A stretch of 64,000 nucleotides of DNA. Origin: Aliamphritea hakodatensis (GTDB taxonomy: Bacteria; Pseudomonadota; Gammaproteobacteria; Pseudomonadales; Balneatricaceae). The translations under genes and the position numbers were made by a program. The notes beneath the pieces were generated by a model that did not search any database, was not told the DNA's origin, and was given only the letters and a program-made list of their open reading frames with translations. The stretch is taken from assembly GCF_024347195.1 (NCBI RefSeq), contig NZ_AP025281.1, positions 1,488,001-1,552,000 on the forward strand. The letters are read 5' to 3'. Positions 34,087 through 42,523 of this stretch are shown piece by piece (position 1 is the first letter of the stretch; every line of letters begins with the position of its first letter).

Positions 34087-35493
34087 ATGTTCCTTTACCA
34101 AGTGCTTGAGCAGCAAATCCGCGAACAGATTGAGAGCGGCCAACTGGCGTTTGGCAGTCGCTTACCGTCGGTGCGGGCGTTGTGTCAGGAGCAGGATCTG
34201 TCGAAAGCAACCGTGCTGAATGCCTATGCCCGGCTGGAAGCGGCCGGGCTGATCGAAGCCCGGCCCAAATCCGGGTACTTCGTCAGCTATACCACCCGCC
34301 GGCTGGAACTGCCTGCTGAAAGTAAACCGGATATGGCGCCGGCTTTCATTAGCCTGGATCAGGTTTTGCTGGATATTATGGAGCAGAGTGCGGCATTTGA
34401 TATCCGTCCGGACGGCAAGTGGGATGAATATAACGAGCCTTTGCGCCGTTGTCTGGCCCGGGCTGCCCGCTCGCAAAAAGGTCAGGAACAGCAGTATTAC
34501 GATGAGCCTGCGGGCCTGTCAGGGCTGCGTCACCAACTGGTCCGGCGCTGTGCCGATGCCGGCAGTATGGTACAGGCGGATGATATTGTTATATCGGGGG
34601 GCTGCCAGCACTCACTGATGCTGGCGCTGATGGCCACTACCTCTCCCGGCGACACGGTGGCGGTGGAGTCTCCCGGGTTTTACGGCAGTTTGCAGCTGAT
34701 TGAGGCGCTGGGGCTGCAGGCGGTGGAAGTGCCGTCTTCACCGGCGACCGGCGTCAGCCCGGATGCGCTGGAACTGGCCATGCAACACTGGCCGATAAAA
34801 GCGGTTTTACTGAGCCCGAACTTTGCTACGCCCACCGGGGCCTGTATGCCTGACAGCCATAAACAGCGGGTACTGAGTCTGATCCGCAGTAAGGACATTG
34901 CGCTGATCGAAGATGATATCTATGGTGATCTGACCTTTGGGCTGCAACGGCCCCGGAGTATTCACTCCTATGATCAGGAAATGGGCGCCAGCGGGCTGGT
35001 GTTACTGTGTTCGTCGTTTTCAAAGAGCTTATCCCGGGATTTACGGGTGGGCTGGATTTTGCCGGGCCGTTACAAGGATAAAGTAAAGCGCCTGAAACTG
35101 GTGACCCAGCTTGCCAGCAGCCAGTTGACCCAGCAGGGCGTGCGGATGTTTCTTGAGTCTGGCAGTTATGACCGCTTTCTGCGTAAACGGCGTCAGCAAC
35201 TGGCAGAACAGTGCCAGCAGTTGCAGGATCTGTTAGCCCGTTTGTTTCCTCAGGCAACCGGTTGCAGTAAACCGCTGGGGGGGATTGCTCTCTGGCTGGA
35301 GCTGCCGGAGCATGTCGATACGCTGGCACTGTACAATCAGGCCCGTAAGCAGGGCATTATCATTACGCCGGGCAGTCTGTTTACGTCCCAGCAGCGTTAC
35401 CAGAACTGTCTGCGCATCGGTTTTGCCCAGCCCTGGACCCAGGCAAGAGTTGCGGCGCTGGAAGAGATTGCCCAGTTGCTCACCGGCGAATAA
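34087..35493 (+). CDS. MocR-type transcription regulator (GntR HTH plus aminotransferase-like domain)
   Basis: About 468 residues. Residues 1-70 are a GntR winged helix (VLEQQIREQIESGQLAFGSRLPS, then LCQEQDLSKATVLNAYARLEAAGLI). Residues about 110-465 are a fold-type I aminotransferase-like domain with the PLP lysine in SFSKSLSRDLRVGW. Such proteins sense PLP or amino acid adducts and often regulate adjacent genes. Here the neighbours (ccoG, pyrC) are not obvious targets. Starts at 34057 and 34072 are in frame; I prefer ATG 34087 because the operator half-site ends right at it. No good ribosome-binding site is visible for any of them, so a short or leaderless transcript is possible. Confidence 0.88.
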   Translation: MFLYQVLEQQIREQIESGQLAFGSRLPSVRALCQEQDLSKATVLNAYARLEAAGLIEARPKSGYFVSYTTRRLELPAESKPDMAPAFISLDQVLLDIMEQSAAFDIRPDGKWDEYNEPLRRCLARAARSQKGQEQQYYDEPAGLSGLRHQLVRRCADAGSMVQADDIVISGGCQHSLMLALMATTSPGDTVAVESPGFYGSLQLIEALGLQAVEVPSSPATGVSPDALELAMQHWPIKAVLLSPNFATPTGACMPDSHKQRVLSLIRSKDIALIEDDIYGDLTFGLQRPRSIHSYDQEMGASGLVLLCSSFSKSLSRDLRVGWILPGRYKDKVKRLKLVTQLASSQLTQQGVRMFLESGSYDRFLRKRRQQLAEQCQQLQDLLARLFPQATGCSKPLGGIALWLELPEHVDTLALYNQARKQGIIITPGSLFTSQQRYQNCLRIGFAQPWTQARVAALEEIAQLLTGE

Positions 35494-35540
35494 AAATTCC
35501 CGGTACAGCTCATACATGTCGCTGACGGTTATTGTATAAT

Positions 35541-35563
35541 GCGGGCATATTATCCATGCCCGC
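35541..35563 (+). promoter_or_regulatory. Hairpin just after a TATAAT box in the pyrC promoter
   Basis: A TATAAT hexamer (35535-35540) is followed directly by arms gcgggcat and atgcccgc (35541-35548 and 35556-35563), 50 bases before the pyrC ATG. The stem overlaps the expected start site, so it may be an operator or an early-mRNA hairpin. Confidence 0.5.
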
Positions 35564-35612
35564 CAAAGGACGGCTGTTAAATACAGTTGTCCGGTTATAC
35601 AGAAGAGCCTCT

Positions 35613-36647
35613 ATGACTAGCCTGACGATCCAAACCCCTGATGACTGGCATCTGCACCTGCGTGATGCTGACATGTTGCCTGAAACCGTACCGGCAACCG
35701 CCCGTTGTTTCCAGCGTGCGATTATCATGCCGAATCTGGTACCGCCGGTAACCAATGTTGAAATGGCAATGGCGTATAAGCAGCGCATTCTGGATGCACG
35801 TCCTGAAGGGAATACGTTTGAGCCGCTGGTGACCCTGTTCCTGACCAATGCTACCTCTGCTCAGGATATTATTGACGCAAAAGCGGCCGGTGTAGTGGCT
35901 GCCAAGCTGTATCCTGCAGGTGCGACAACTAACTCTGCCGCAGCGGTCAGCCAGCTGGAAGCTATGTATCCGGTATTTGAAGTCATGGCTGAGCAGGGAA
36001 TGTTATTGCTGGTTCACGGTGAGGTTACTGATCATCACATTGATATCTTCGACCGAGAAAAAATGTTCATTGATCAGAAACTGCAACATATTGTGGCACG
36101 TTTTCCTGAGCTGAAAGTTGTGTTTGAGCACATCACCACCGCGGATGCGGCCGCTTTTGTTGCTGGCGCCTCTGACAATGTGGCAGCAACGATTACCCCA
36201 CAGCACCTGCTGCTGAACCGTAACGATCTGCTGGTGGGCGGTGTCCGTCCGCACAATTTCTGTTTGCCGGTGCTGAAGCGCAACACCCATCAGTTGGCGT
36301 TACAGGATGCGGTTAAGTCCGGATCTGCGAAGTTCTTCCTGGGCACCGACTCTGCACCCCATGCGAAAGAAGCGAAGGAAAGTGCCTGCGGTTGTGCCGG
36401 CTGTTACAGTGCCTGGAGCGCCATTGAGCTTTATGCGCAGGTGTTCGAAGACATCGGTGCACTGGATAAACTGGAAGCCTTTGCCAGCCACCACGGTGCT
36501 GATTTCTATGGTTTGCCGCGCAATGCTGGCAGCATCACGCTGGTGCAGGAAGCGTGGCAGGTACCGGCCGAAATTATCCTGCCTAACGGCAAACCGATTG
36601 TGCCTTTCTATGCCGGTGAAACACTGCGCTGGAAAGTTCAGGCCTAA
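35613..36647 (+). CDS. pyrC: Dihydroorotase (class II, PyrC)
   Basis: A 344-residue zinc amidohydrolase of pyrimidine synthesis, interconverting carbamoyl aspartate and dihydroorotate. Motifs: DDWHLHLRD near residue 10 (first metal histidines), KLYPAGATTNS around the carboxylated lysine at about 99 (AAKLYPAG), HGEVTD (metal His), HITTADAA, and LGTDSAPH with the catalytic aspartate. An upstream in-frame extension to 35532 is rejected; the ATG at 35613 gives the standard family length and follows agaagag. Confidence 0.96.
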   Translation: MTSLTIQTPDDWHLHLRDADMLPETVPATARCFQRAIIMPNLVPPVTNVEMAMAYKQRILDARPEGNTFEPLVTLFLTNATSAQDIIDAKAAGVVAAKLYPAGATTNSAAAVSQLEAMYPVFEVMAEQGMLLLVHGEVTDHHIDIFDREKMFIDQKLQHIVARFPELKVVFEHITTADAAAFVAGASDNVAATITPQHLLLNRNDLLVGGVRPHNFCLPVLKRNTHQLALQDAVKSGSAKFFLGTDSAPHAKEAKESACGCAGCYSAWSAIELYAQVFEDIGALDKLEAFASHHGADFYGLPRNAGSITLVQEAWQVPAEIILPNGKPIVPFYAGETLRWKVQA

Positions 36648-36667
36648 ACCGGACCGGAGACTGACTG

Positions 36668-37681
36668 ATGAGCAGCAATGTGCTGATTATTTATACCGGC
36701 GGTACCATCGGCATGCAGATGTCTGAGGAGGGTTACGTACCGGTTGCAGGCTTTGAAGCGTTATTGAGGGAACGGCTGAATGCCGGTGCTGCCATGCAGC
36801 TGCCAAACTTTGACGTGCTGGAGTTTGAGCATCTCATCGACAGCTCAAACCTGCAGCCGCATCACTGGAATAAAATTGCTGCTCAGTTGCAGGCGAACTG
36901 GGACCGTTATGACGGTTTTATCGTTCTGCACGGCACCGATACGATGGCATACAGCGCCTCGGCGTTGTCATACATGATGCAGGGGCTGGATAAGCCGGTA
37001 ATTTTTACCGGTTCTCAGATTCCTTTAACTGAATTACGCAACGATGCGCTGGATAATCTGCTGACGGCACTGATTCTGGCGGGTAATTATCCGCTGAATG
37101 AGGTCAGTGTGTTTTTCAACGGCCGGCTGTTACGGGGCAACCGCAGCAGTAAGTTGAAAAGTACCGGCTTTGATGCCTTTGATTCACCGAATTTCCCGTG
37201 GTTAGGGCAGGCGGGGATTCATATTGATTTACACCGTCACCTGCTGTTACCCAAGCGTGAACAGCGGTTTATGAATCCGGAATTTGCTGAAGATGCGGTC
37301 CGGGTGCTGCCGGTGTATCCGGGTATCAGTGCGGCGGTGGCCCGGGATCTGCTGGCGCCTGTTCATGTTAAAGGCCTGGTTATGATCAGTTACGGCGTGG
37401 GCAATCCGCCGGATGCCAATACCGAACTGATGGATATTCTGGCGGCGGCCACGGCCCGCGGGGTGGTGATTGTTAACCTGACGCACTGTCTGCAGGGCCG
37501 GGTTAGCCAGGGCGCATACGCCACCGGCCAGACTCTGAATACAATCGGTGTGCTGCCGGGCAGTGATCTGACCCTGGAAGCAGCCTTCAGTAAATTACAT
37601 TTCCTGCTGGCAACCGAACCGTCACCTGATGACGTTCGCCGGTTAATGGCAGAATCAGTGTGCGGTGAGTTATCTGGCTGA
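36668..37681 (+). CDS. ansA: Type I (cytoplasmic) L-asparaginase
   Basis: A 337-residue amidohydrolase. The catalytic threonines are in IIYTGGTIGM (about residue 12) and in VLHGTDTMAYSASAL (about 90-92). The lysine of the second triad lies in the later N-terminal domain, and there is no signal peptide, in line with the low-affinity cytoplasmic type I enzyme. It hydrolyses asparagine to aspartate and ammonia, and aspartate feeds the pyrimidine pathway started by neighbouring pyrC. It is 20 bases after pyrC and probably in the same transcript. Confidence 0.93.
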   Translation: MSSNVLIIYTGGTIGMQMSEEGYVPVAGFEALLRERLNAGAAMQLPNFDVLEFEHLIDSSNLQPHHWNKIAAQLQANWDRYDGFIVLHGTDTMAYSASALSYMMQGLDKPVIFTGSQIPLTELRNDALDNLLTALILAGNYPLNEVSVFFNGRLLRGNRSSKLKSTGFDAFDSPNFPWLGQAGIHIDLHRHLLLPKREQRFMNPEFAEDAVRVLPVYPGISAAVARDLLAPVHVKGLVMISYGVGNPPDANTELMDILAAATARGVVIVNLTHCLQGRVSQGAYATGQTLNTIGVLPGSDLTLEAAFSKLHFLLATEPSPDDVRRLMAESVCGELSG

Positions 37682-37728
37682 GCGTTATCTGTATGTGTCA
37701 CTGTTAATGAAGGCTGAGCGGCTGAGTA

Positions 37729-38751
37729 ATGAATAATCCTGCAGATGCAGTCGGGCGAAGCATGGAGCGGGCCCTGATTGATAATATAGCGGACCTGACA
37801 GCGGTCCGTGATACCGAGCATCTTGAATTCAGCCTGCTGAAATCATTACACCAGTTGCTGCGGCCTCAGGATCTGACTCTGTATAAGCGGCATAATGATG
37901 GCCACCTGTTGGCTGAGGTGCGCTATACAGAGGACGGCGGTGATGTACAGATCGACGGGCTGACCCTGCCGGATATCATTCTTGAGGCCGACTTTTCTGC
38001 ATCCGGACAATACACCGTTGAGCAAAACGACGCTGAACTGAACCTGTTCAGCCTGTTTGAATCCCGTTTTTATCAGGTATATCTGCTGGTGAAGACCGGA
38101 CAGACGTTGTCGGAGTATCACAGCGATCTGATTACCGGTCTGATGGATATATACAGTAATTTCTGTAACTTGCTGGAAGATGCCCAGAAAGATCAGCTGA
38201 CAGGCCTGGCTAACCGCAACAGTTTTGATAAATACGTCAAAAAGATTTATCAGCAGGTGAGCCAGTATGGTGATCTGAAAGCCGGGACAGATACTGCCGT
38301 TAACGCGCCTGTTTACTGGATGGCGTTACTGGACATCGATCATTTCAAAAACATTAATGACAGTTTTGGCCATCTCTACGGGGATGAAGTATTAGTGTTA
38401 CTGGCGCAAACCATGCAGAACAAACTGCGCCGTAATGACATGCTATTCCGCTACGGTGGCGAGGAATTTGTGCTGGTTGCTGAATGCAGTGATGAAAAGG
38501 CAGCCCGTCATATGTTTGAACGTTTACGTTACGCCATTGAATGTAAGGATTTTCCTCAGCTGGGGCAGGTAACGGTCAGTATCGGGGTAACCCGGATTTC
38601 ACCTCAGATCATGCCGGTCACCCTGCTTGAGTATGCGGACCGGGCGCTGTATCACAGTAAAGATCACGGACGTAACCGGGTAACATTTTACGCAGATATG
38701 CAGGCATCAGACTGCCCGGCAGTTACCGGCGGAGATGTGGAACTGTTTTAA
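37729..38751 (+). CDS. Diguanylate cyclase (GGDEF domain)
   Basis: A 340-residue soluble protein. The C-terminal GGDEF domain (about 150-325) has GGEEF at 243-247, an active variant. The feedback I-site RxxD is at 234-237 (RRND), exactly five residues upstream. The N-terminal 140 residues resemble a GAF-like or related sensory domain by secondary-structure feel only; no ligand motif was recognised. Together with the first diguanylate cyclase in the window it gives two product-inhibited cyclases with no local phosphodiesterase. It lies 48 bases after ansA and may belong to the pyrC-ansA transcript. Confidence 0.9.
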   Translation: MNNPADAVGRSMERALIDNIADLTAVRDTEHLEFSLLKSLHQLLRPQDLTLYKRHNDGHLLAEVRYTEDGGDVQIDGLTLPDIILEADFSASGQYTVEQNDAELNLFSLFESRFYQVYLLVKTGQTLSEYHSDLITGLMDIYSNFCNLLEDAQKDQLTGLANRNSFDKYVKKIYQQVSQYGDLKAGTDTAVNAPVYWMALLDIDHFKNINDSFGHLYGDEVLVLLAQTMQNKLRRNDMLFRYGGEEFVLVAECSDEKAARHMFERLRYAIECKDFPQLGQVTVSIGVTRISPQIMPVTLLEYADRALYHSKDHGRNRVTFYADMQASDCPAVTGGDVELF

Positions 38752-38801
38752 CTCTGCTGATCCGGCGGATCGGTCAGGGGCAAAGTGAAGGGAGATCAGT
38801 G

Positions 38802-39224
38802 ATGATAACCGGAAGTTGTTTATGCGGTGCTGTCAGTTACCACCTGACGGGGCCTGTTGGAGACATTGTGCACTGTCACTGTGAAACATGCCGTAAAACC
38901 CATAGCAGTGCGTTTTCAAGCGTGGCTGCTGTTGCCGATGGTGATTTTCATCTGCAGGCTGTTGCCGGGCAGCTCAGCCATTACGAATCCTCACCTGGCA
39001 AACAGCGCTGGTTCTGTCAGGCCTGCGGCAGTCATATTTATGCCAAGCGCCAGGGGACTGCCCATGTGATACTGCGTCTTGGCAGCCTGGATAATGACAG
39101 TCTGAATGCTGAGAATACCCCCCGTGAACGCAGCCACATCTGGACATCTCAGCAGGCCAGCTGGTATCAGAATAATGCTGAACTGCCGGTGTTTGATGAA
39201 GCCGAGCCGGCTGCGGACAGGTAA
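38802..39224 (+). CDS. GFA/CENP-V family zinc protein
   Basis: About 140 residues with the cysteine pattern of the glutathione-dependent formaldehyde-activating (GFA) fold: GSCLCGAVSY (two Cys), HCHCETCRKTHSSAF (three Cys), and FCQACGSHIYA later (two Cys), enough to bind two zinc ions. Real GFA activity is proven for few members, so the label is structural. The ATG at 38802 is preferred (GGGAGA at the right distance); a GTG lies just before it. Its end is four bases before arfB, suggesting co-transcription. Confidence 0.85.
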   Translation: MITGSCLCGAVSYHLTGPVGDIVHCHCETCRKTHSSAFSSVAAVADGDFHLQAVAGQLSHYESSPGKQRWFCQACGSHIYAKRQGTAHVILRLGSLDNDSLNAENTPRERSHIWTSQQASWYQNNAELPVFDEAEPAADR

Positions 39225-39228
39225 TCCA

Positions 39229-39642
39229 ATGATCGTAATTTCTAACGCCGTTCGTTTACATGATGATGAAGTGGAGCTGTCCGGTATCCGTGCACAGGGG
39301 GCGGGCGGTCAGAATGTAAATAAAGTCTCCAGCGCTATTCATCTGCGGTTTGATATTGCGGCGTCATCATTGCCTGAGTTTTATAAGGAACGCTTACTGG
39401 CCCTGAAAGACCGCCGAATCAGCAAGGAAGGTGTGATTGTGATTAAGGCACAGCAACATCGCAGCCAGGAGCTGAACCGTGAAGATGCACTCCAGCGGCT
39501 GGTGGAACTGATCCGCACGGTGACAGTCGTACAGAAGGCGCGGCGACCAACCAAACCCACCAAAGGGTCCCAGCGCCGACGGCTGGACGGTAAAAAACAG
39601 CGAGGGGCCACCAAGGCCTTACGGGGCCGGGTAACAGACTAA
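39229..39642 (+). CDS. arfB: Alternative ribosome-rescue factor ArfB (YaeJ)
   Basis: A 137-residue peptidyl-tRNA hydrolase related to class I release factors. The catalytic loop is GAGGQNVNKVSSAIHL with the GGQ motif near residue 25. A basic C-terminal tail (KARRPTKPTKGSQRRR and KKQRG) inserts into the empty mRNA channel of stalled ribosomes. Length equals E. coli YaeJ (140). An upstream extension in the same frame overlaps the GFA gene and is rejected; the ATG at 39229 is right after that gene's stop. Confidence 0.95.
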   Translation: MIVISNAVRLHDDEVELSGIRAQGAGGQNVNKVSSAIHLRFDIAASSLPEFYKERLLALKDRRISKEGVIVIKAQQHRSQELNREDALQRLVELIRTVTVVQKARRPTKPTKGSQRRRLDGKKQRGATKALRGRVTD

Positions 39643-39662
39643 AATTTTGCTTGTAAGTATTA

Positions 39663-39677
39663 TGTTATATTGTAACA
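39663..39677 (+). promoter_or_regulatory. Zur box upstream of the zinc-related cluster
   Basis: tgttatattgtaaca is an almost perfect palindrome matching the gammaproteobacterial Zur core TGTTATAnTATAACA with one mismatch. It sits 66 bases before the zrgA start. It indicates zinc-dependent repression of the downstream genes. Confidence 0.82.
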
Positions 39678-39742
39678 ATTATGTTTTCCGGATACATGAA
39701 GCCCGTATCTGATTTATTATTCCGCCTGGAGCATAACGCGTT

Positions 39743-40483
39743 ATGAAAATGGGATTACAGCAAATACTGATAAAAGATGTCGCCGGGCAGCAGCCGCTGG
39801 CAATCTGTCGCCACTCTGCATCGCAAACGCAGGTCCGCCAGCGAACCTCCCGGGCATTATTGTTTACATCAGTGTTGCTGGCCAGCAGTATGGCCTCAAC
39901 CGCCAGCCAGGCCGGGGATGATAACGGATTTGAACGTCAGCTGGGCAGCCATCAGCACGGTGAAGCGCATCTGGATATTGCCCTTGATGGCAATGAGTTA
40001 GTGCTGAGTCTGATGTCCCCGGCAGCAAATATTGTCGGGTTTGAATACGCACCCAAAACGGATAAAGAACGTCAGAAAGTCAGCGATGCCAAACAGTTTT
40101 TGCTGGATGCGGAATCCTGGTTAGGGATACCTGCCGCAGCGGGGTGTACCCTGGAGCAGGCAGCGTTTACGGAGTCCGCAGAAGATCATGACAAGCACGA
40201 TGATCATGAAAAGCATGACGACCATGATCATGAGAAGCACGATGACCATGATCATGAAAAACATGACGACCATGACCATGATGAACACGGCCACGGCGAC
40301 ACCCACAGTGACTGGCGGTTAGAGTATCATCTGCAATGTTCTGACGGTCAGGCGGTCACATACCTTGATGTTGGATTATTCACTGCTTATCCGGCATTAG
40401 AAAAAATCCGGGTGCAGGCCGTGGGTACCCAGCAGCAGAGCTTACAGACACTGACACCGCAGAATTCAAGGTTTGAATTCTGA
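39743..40483 (+). CDS. zrgA: ZrgA-like zinc uptake protein (DUF2796), His-rich
   Basis: A 246-residue exported protein. The hydrophobic core of the signal (ALLFTSVLLASSMASTASQA) starts only near residue 38, giving an unusually long N-region; GGAG supports the ATG at 39743. The DUF2796 pattern follows: QLGSHQHGEAHLDIALDGNEL, then a His/Asp-rich linker (about 145-185) made of HDDHDHEK-type units, then YHLQC and FEF at the very end. The linker is a likely metal-binding segment. ZrgA proteins belong to the zinc-uptake gene set known in Vibrio. It is first in the Zur-box cluster with the ABC genes downstream. The membrane permease partner for zinc is inferred, not shown. Confidence 0.85.
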   Translation: MKMGLQQILIKDVAGQQPLAICRHSASQTQVRQRTSRALLFTSVLLASSMASTASQAGDDNGFERQLGSHQHGEAHLDIALDGNELVLSLMSPAANIVGFEYAPKTDKERQKVSDAKQFLLDAESWLGIPAAAGCTLEQAAFTESAEDHDKHDDHEKHDDHDHEKHDDHDHEKHDDHDHDEHGHGDTHSDWRLEYHLQCSDGQAVTYLDVGLFTAYPALEKIRVQAVGTQQQSLQTLTPQNSRFEF

Positions 40484-40562
40484 GTTGTACAGATGAGACA
40501 AAATCCGGTCAGTTCATACTGGCCGTTTTTTTTAGAGTAAGGACGAGATTCAGAGTAACTAT

Positions 40563-41249
40563 ATGATCCTGACACTGACAGATATCTGCTTTGGCTGGCC
40601 CCGTCAGCCTGTCCTGATTGATATACAGCATTTTGCGATATCCCGCGGGGAGAAGGTGTTTCTGCACGGGCCATCCGGCAGCGGTAAAAGCACACTGCTC
40701 AATCTCATCAGCGGTATACAGCAACCTCAGTCTGGCAGTGTCAGGGTGCTGGATACCGCGTCTGATGCCCTGAGCAGTCAACAGCGCGACCGTTTCAGAG
40801 CCGATCATCTTGGGCTGATTTTTCAGCAGTTTAATCTGCTGCCGTATTTATCCGTGCAGGAAAATGTTCTCTTACCCTGCGGGTTTTCAGCGTTGCGCAA
40901 AAAGCGGGTTATCGATACCTACGGCAGTGAAACGGCCGGCGCAGCGGCATTACTTGAGCGGCTGGGGCTGGGGCATCTGATGGACAGAGAAGTTGCTCAG
41001 CTGAGTATCGGGCAGCAGCAGCGGGTTGCCGCGGCACGGGCGCTCATTGGTGAGCCGGAGCTGATCATTGCCGATGAACCGACTTCAGCGCTGGATGCCG
41101 ACAGCCGGGCCCGGTTTATTGAGTTACTGGCCGAGCAGTGCGAAGCCAGCAACAGCAGTTTACTGTTTGTCAGCCATGATTTGTCGCTGTCCGCTCAGTT
41201 TGACCGCAGTGTATCGCTGGCACAGCTGAATAACGGAGGAGGGTACTGA
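40563..41249 (+). CDS. ABC transporter ATP-binding protein (MacB/LolD-like) of the zinc cluster
   Basis: A 228-residue ATPase with Walker A GPSGSGKSTL, signature LSIGQQQRV, and Walker B LIIADEPTSALDA. The length and the partner with one FtsX-type permease place it with the LolD/MacB class, not with znuC. Its end overlaps the permease start by one base. The zinc role is inherited from the Zur box and ZrgA context. Confidence 0.9.
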   Translation: MILTLTDICFGWPRQPVLIDIQHFAISRGEKVFLHGPSGSGKSTLLNLISGIQQPQSGSVRVLDTASDALSSQQRDRFRADHLGLIFQQFNLLPYLSVQENVLLPCGFSALRKKRVIDTYGSETAGAAALLERLGLGHLMDREVAQLSIGQQQRVAAARALIGEPELIIADEPTSALDADSRARFIELLAEQCEASNSSLLFVSHDLSLSAQFDRSVSLAQLNNGGGY

Positions 41250-42505
41250 TGATGTTATTCCGTATCGCGGCGAAAAGTTTACTTAACCGGCGTACCTCGG
41301 TGGTGCTGACCATCATTTCGATCGCCGTCAGCGTTGCATTATTGCTGGGGGTAGAGAAGGTCCGCGATCAGGCGAAACAGAGTTTTACCAATACCATTTC
41401 CGGTACGGATCTGATCGTCGGTGCCCGGTCGGGGTCCGTGCAGCTGTTGCTGTACTCGGTTTTCCGTTTCGGGGACGCCAGTAATAACATTACCTGGCAA
41501 AGTTATCAGGATATAGCCGGGCATTCCCGGGTGGCCTGGACTATTCCCATTTCACTGGGGGATTCCCACCGGGGCTACCGGGTAGTAGGGACCAATACCG
41601 ACTATTTCAAACATTATAAATACGGCCGTAAGCAACCCCTGGTATTCACTGATGGCCGGGCGTTCAGTGCACTGCATGATGTTGTGCTGGGGTCTGAAGT
41701 GGCGGCGAAACTGGGTTACAGCATGGGGGATGAGCTGGTGGTTGCGCACGGTACCGGCAATGCCAGTTTTGCCAAGCATGACGATCAGCCGTTTCGGGTC
41801 AGTGGAATTCTGGCGCCAACAGGAACGCCGGTAGACCGGGCTCTGTACGTCAGCCTGGAGGCAATTGAAGCGATTCATGTGGACTGGCAGTCAGGCACCT
41901 ATCTGCCTGGTTCCGGGGGAACTGAACCTGTGGAAGCCAGAGACCTTCAGCCGCAGGCTATCACGGCAATTATGGTTGGCCTGAAATCCAAAGTGGCGAC
42001 CTTTCAGCTGCAGAGAGCGGTCAATAATTACCGCAAAGAACCCTTGCTGGCGATCCTTCCCGGAGTGGCGCTGCAGGAGTTGTGGAGCATGCTGAATGTG
42101 GCGGAAAATGCCATGCTGGTGATCTCTGCCTGTGTTGTGCTTTCAGGGTTGTTTGGCATGCTGACCGTAATACTGAGCGGATTAAATGAACGTCGTCGGG
42201 AAATGGCGATCTTACGTTCTGTGGGTGCGCGTCCGGCGCATGTATACTGTTTGCTGGTCATGGAAGCCTGCCTGCTGACGTTGCTGGGAATACTGCTGGG
42301 TACCGGTTTGTTATTTCTGGCGCTGGCGGCGGGGCTGAGTTTTCTGGAAACCGAGTTTGGTCTGTATCTGCAACTGAGCTGGCTTAGCTTGCATGAACTG
42401 GGTTTGCTGGGGATAATTTTTATTGCCGGTCTGTGTACCGGGCTGATACCCGGTTACCGGGCGTACCGGTACTCGCTGGCAGATGGTATGACGATCCGTA
42501 TTTAA
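41249..42505 (+). CDS. FtsX/MacB-like ABC permease of the zinc cluster
   Basis: A 418-residue permease of the FtsX class. One N-terminal helix (about 15-40) is followed by a large periplasmic domain (about 45-270) and three C-terminal helices (about 290-410), with NERRREMAILRSVGARPAHVY in the cytoplasmic loop, a clear MacB/FtsX mark. It pairs with the ATPase just upstream. MacB-like systems move energy to periplasmic partners and do not import ions themselves; the way they help zinc uptake is not known from sequence. Confidence 0.9.
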   Translation: MMLFRIAAKSLLNRRTSVVLTIISIAVSVALLLGVEKVRDQAKQSFTNTISGTDLIVGARSGSVQLLLYSVFRFGDASNNITWQSYQDIAGHSRVAWTIPISLGDSHRGYRVVGTNTDYFKHYKYGRKQPLVFTDGRAFSALHDVVLGSEVAAKLGYSMGDELVVAHGTGNASFAKHDDQPFRVSGILAPTGTPVDRALYVSLEAIEAIHVDWQSGTYLPGSGGTEPVEARDLQPQAITAIMVGLKSKVATFQLQRAVNNYRKEPLLAILPGVALQELWSMLNVAENAMLVISACVVLSGLFGMLTVILSGLNERRREMAILRSVGARPAHVYCLLVMEACLLTLLGILLGTGLLFLALAAGLSFLETEFGLYLQLSWLSLHELGLLGIIFIAGLCTGLIPGYRAYRYSLADGMTIRI

Positions 42506-42523
42506 CCGTTGTGGAGAAGAAAG

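Noticed and set aside
40190..40300. Microsatellite-like DNA repeat as a phase-variable element
   Set aside because: The repeated units are 24-27 bases, in frame and encode the His/Asp linker; a multiple of three would not switch the gene on or off.
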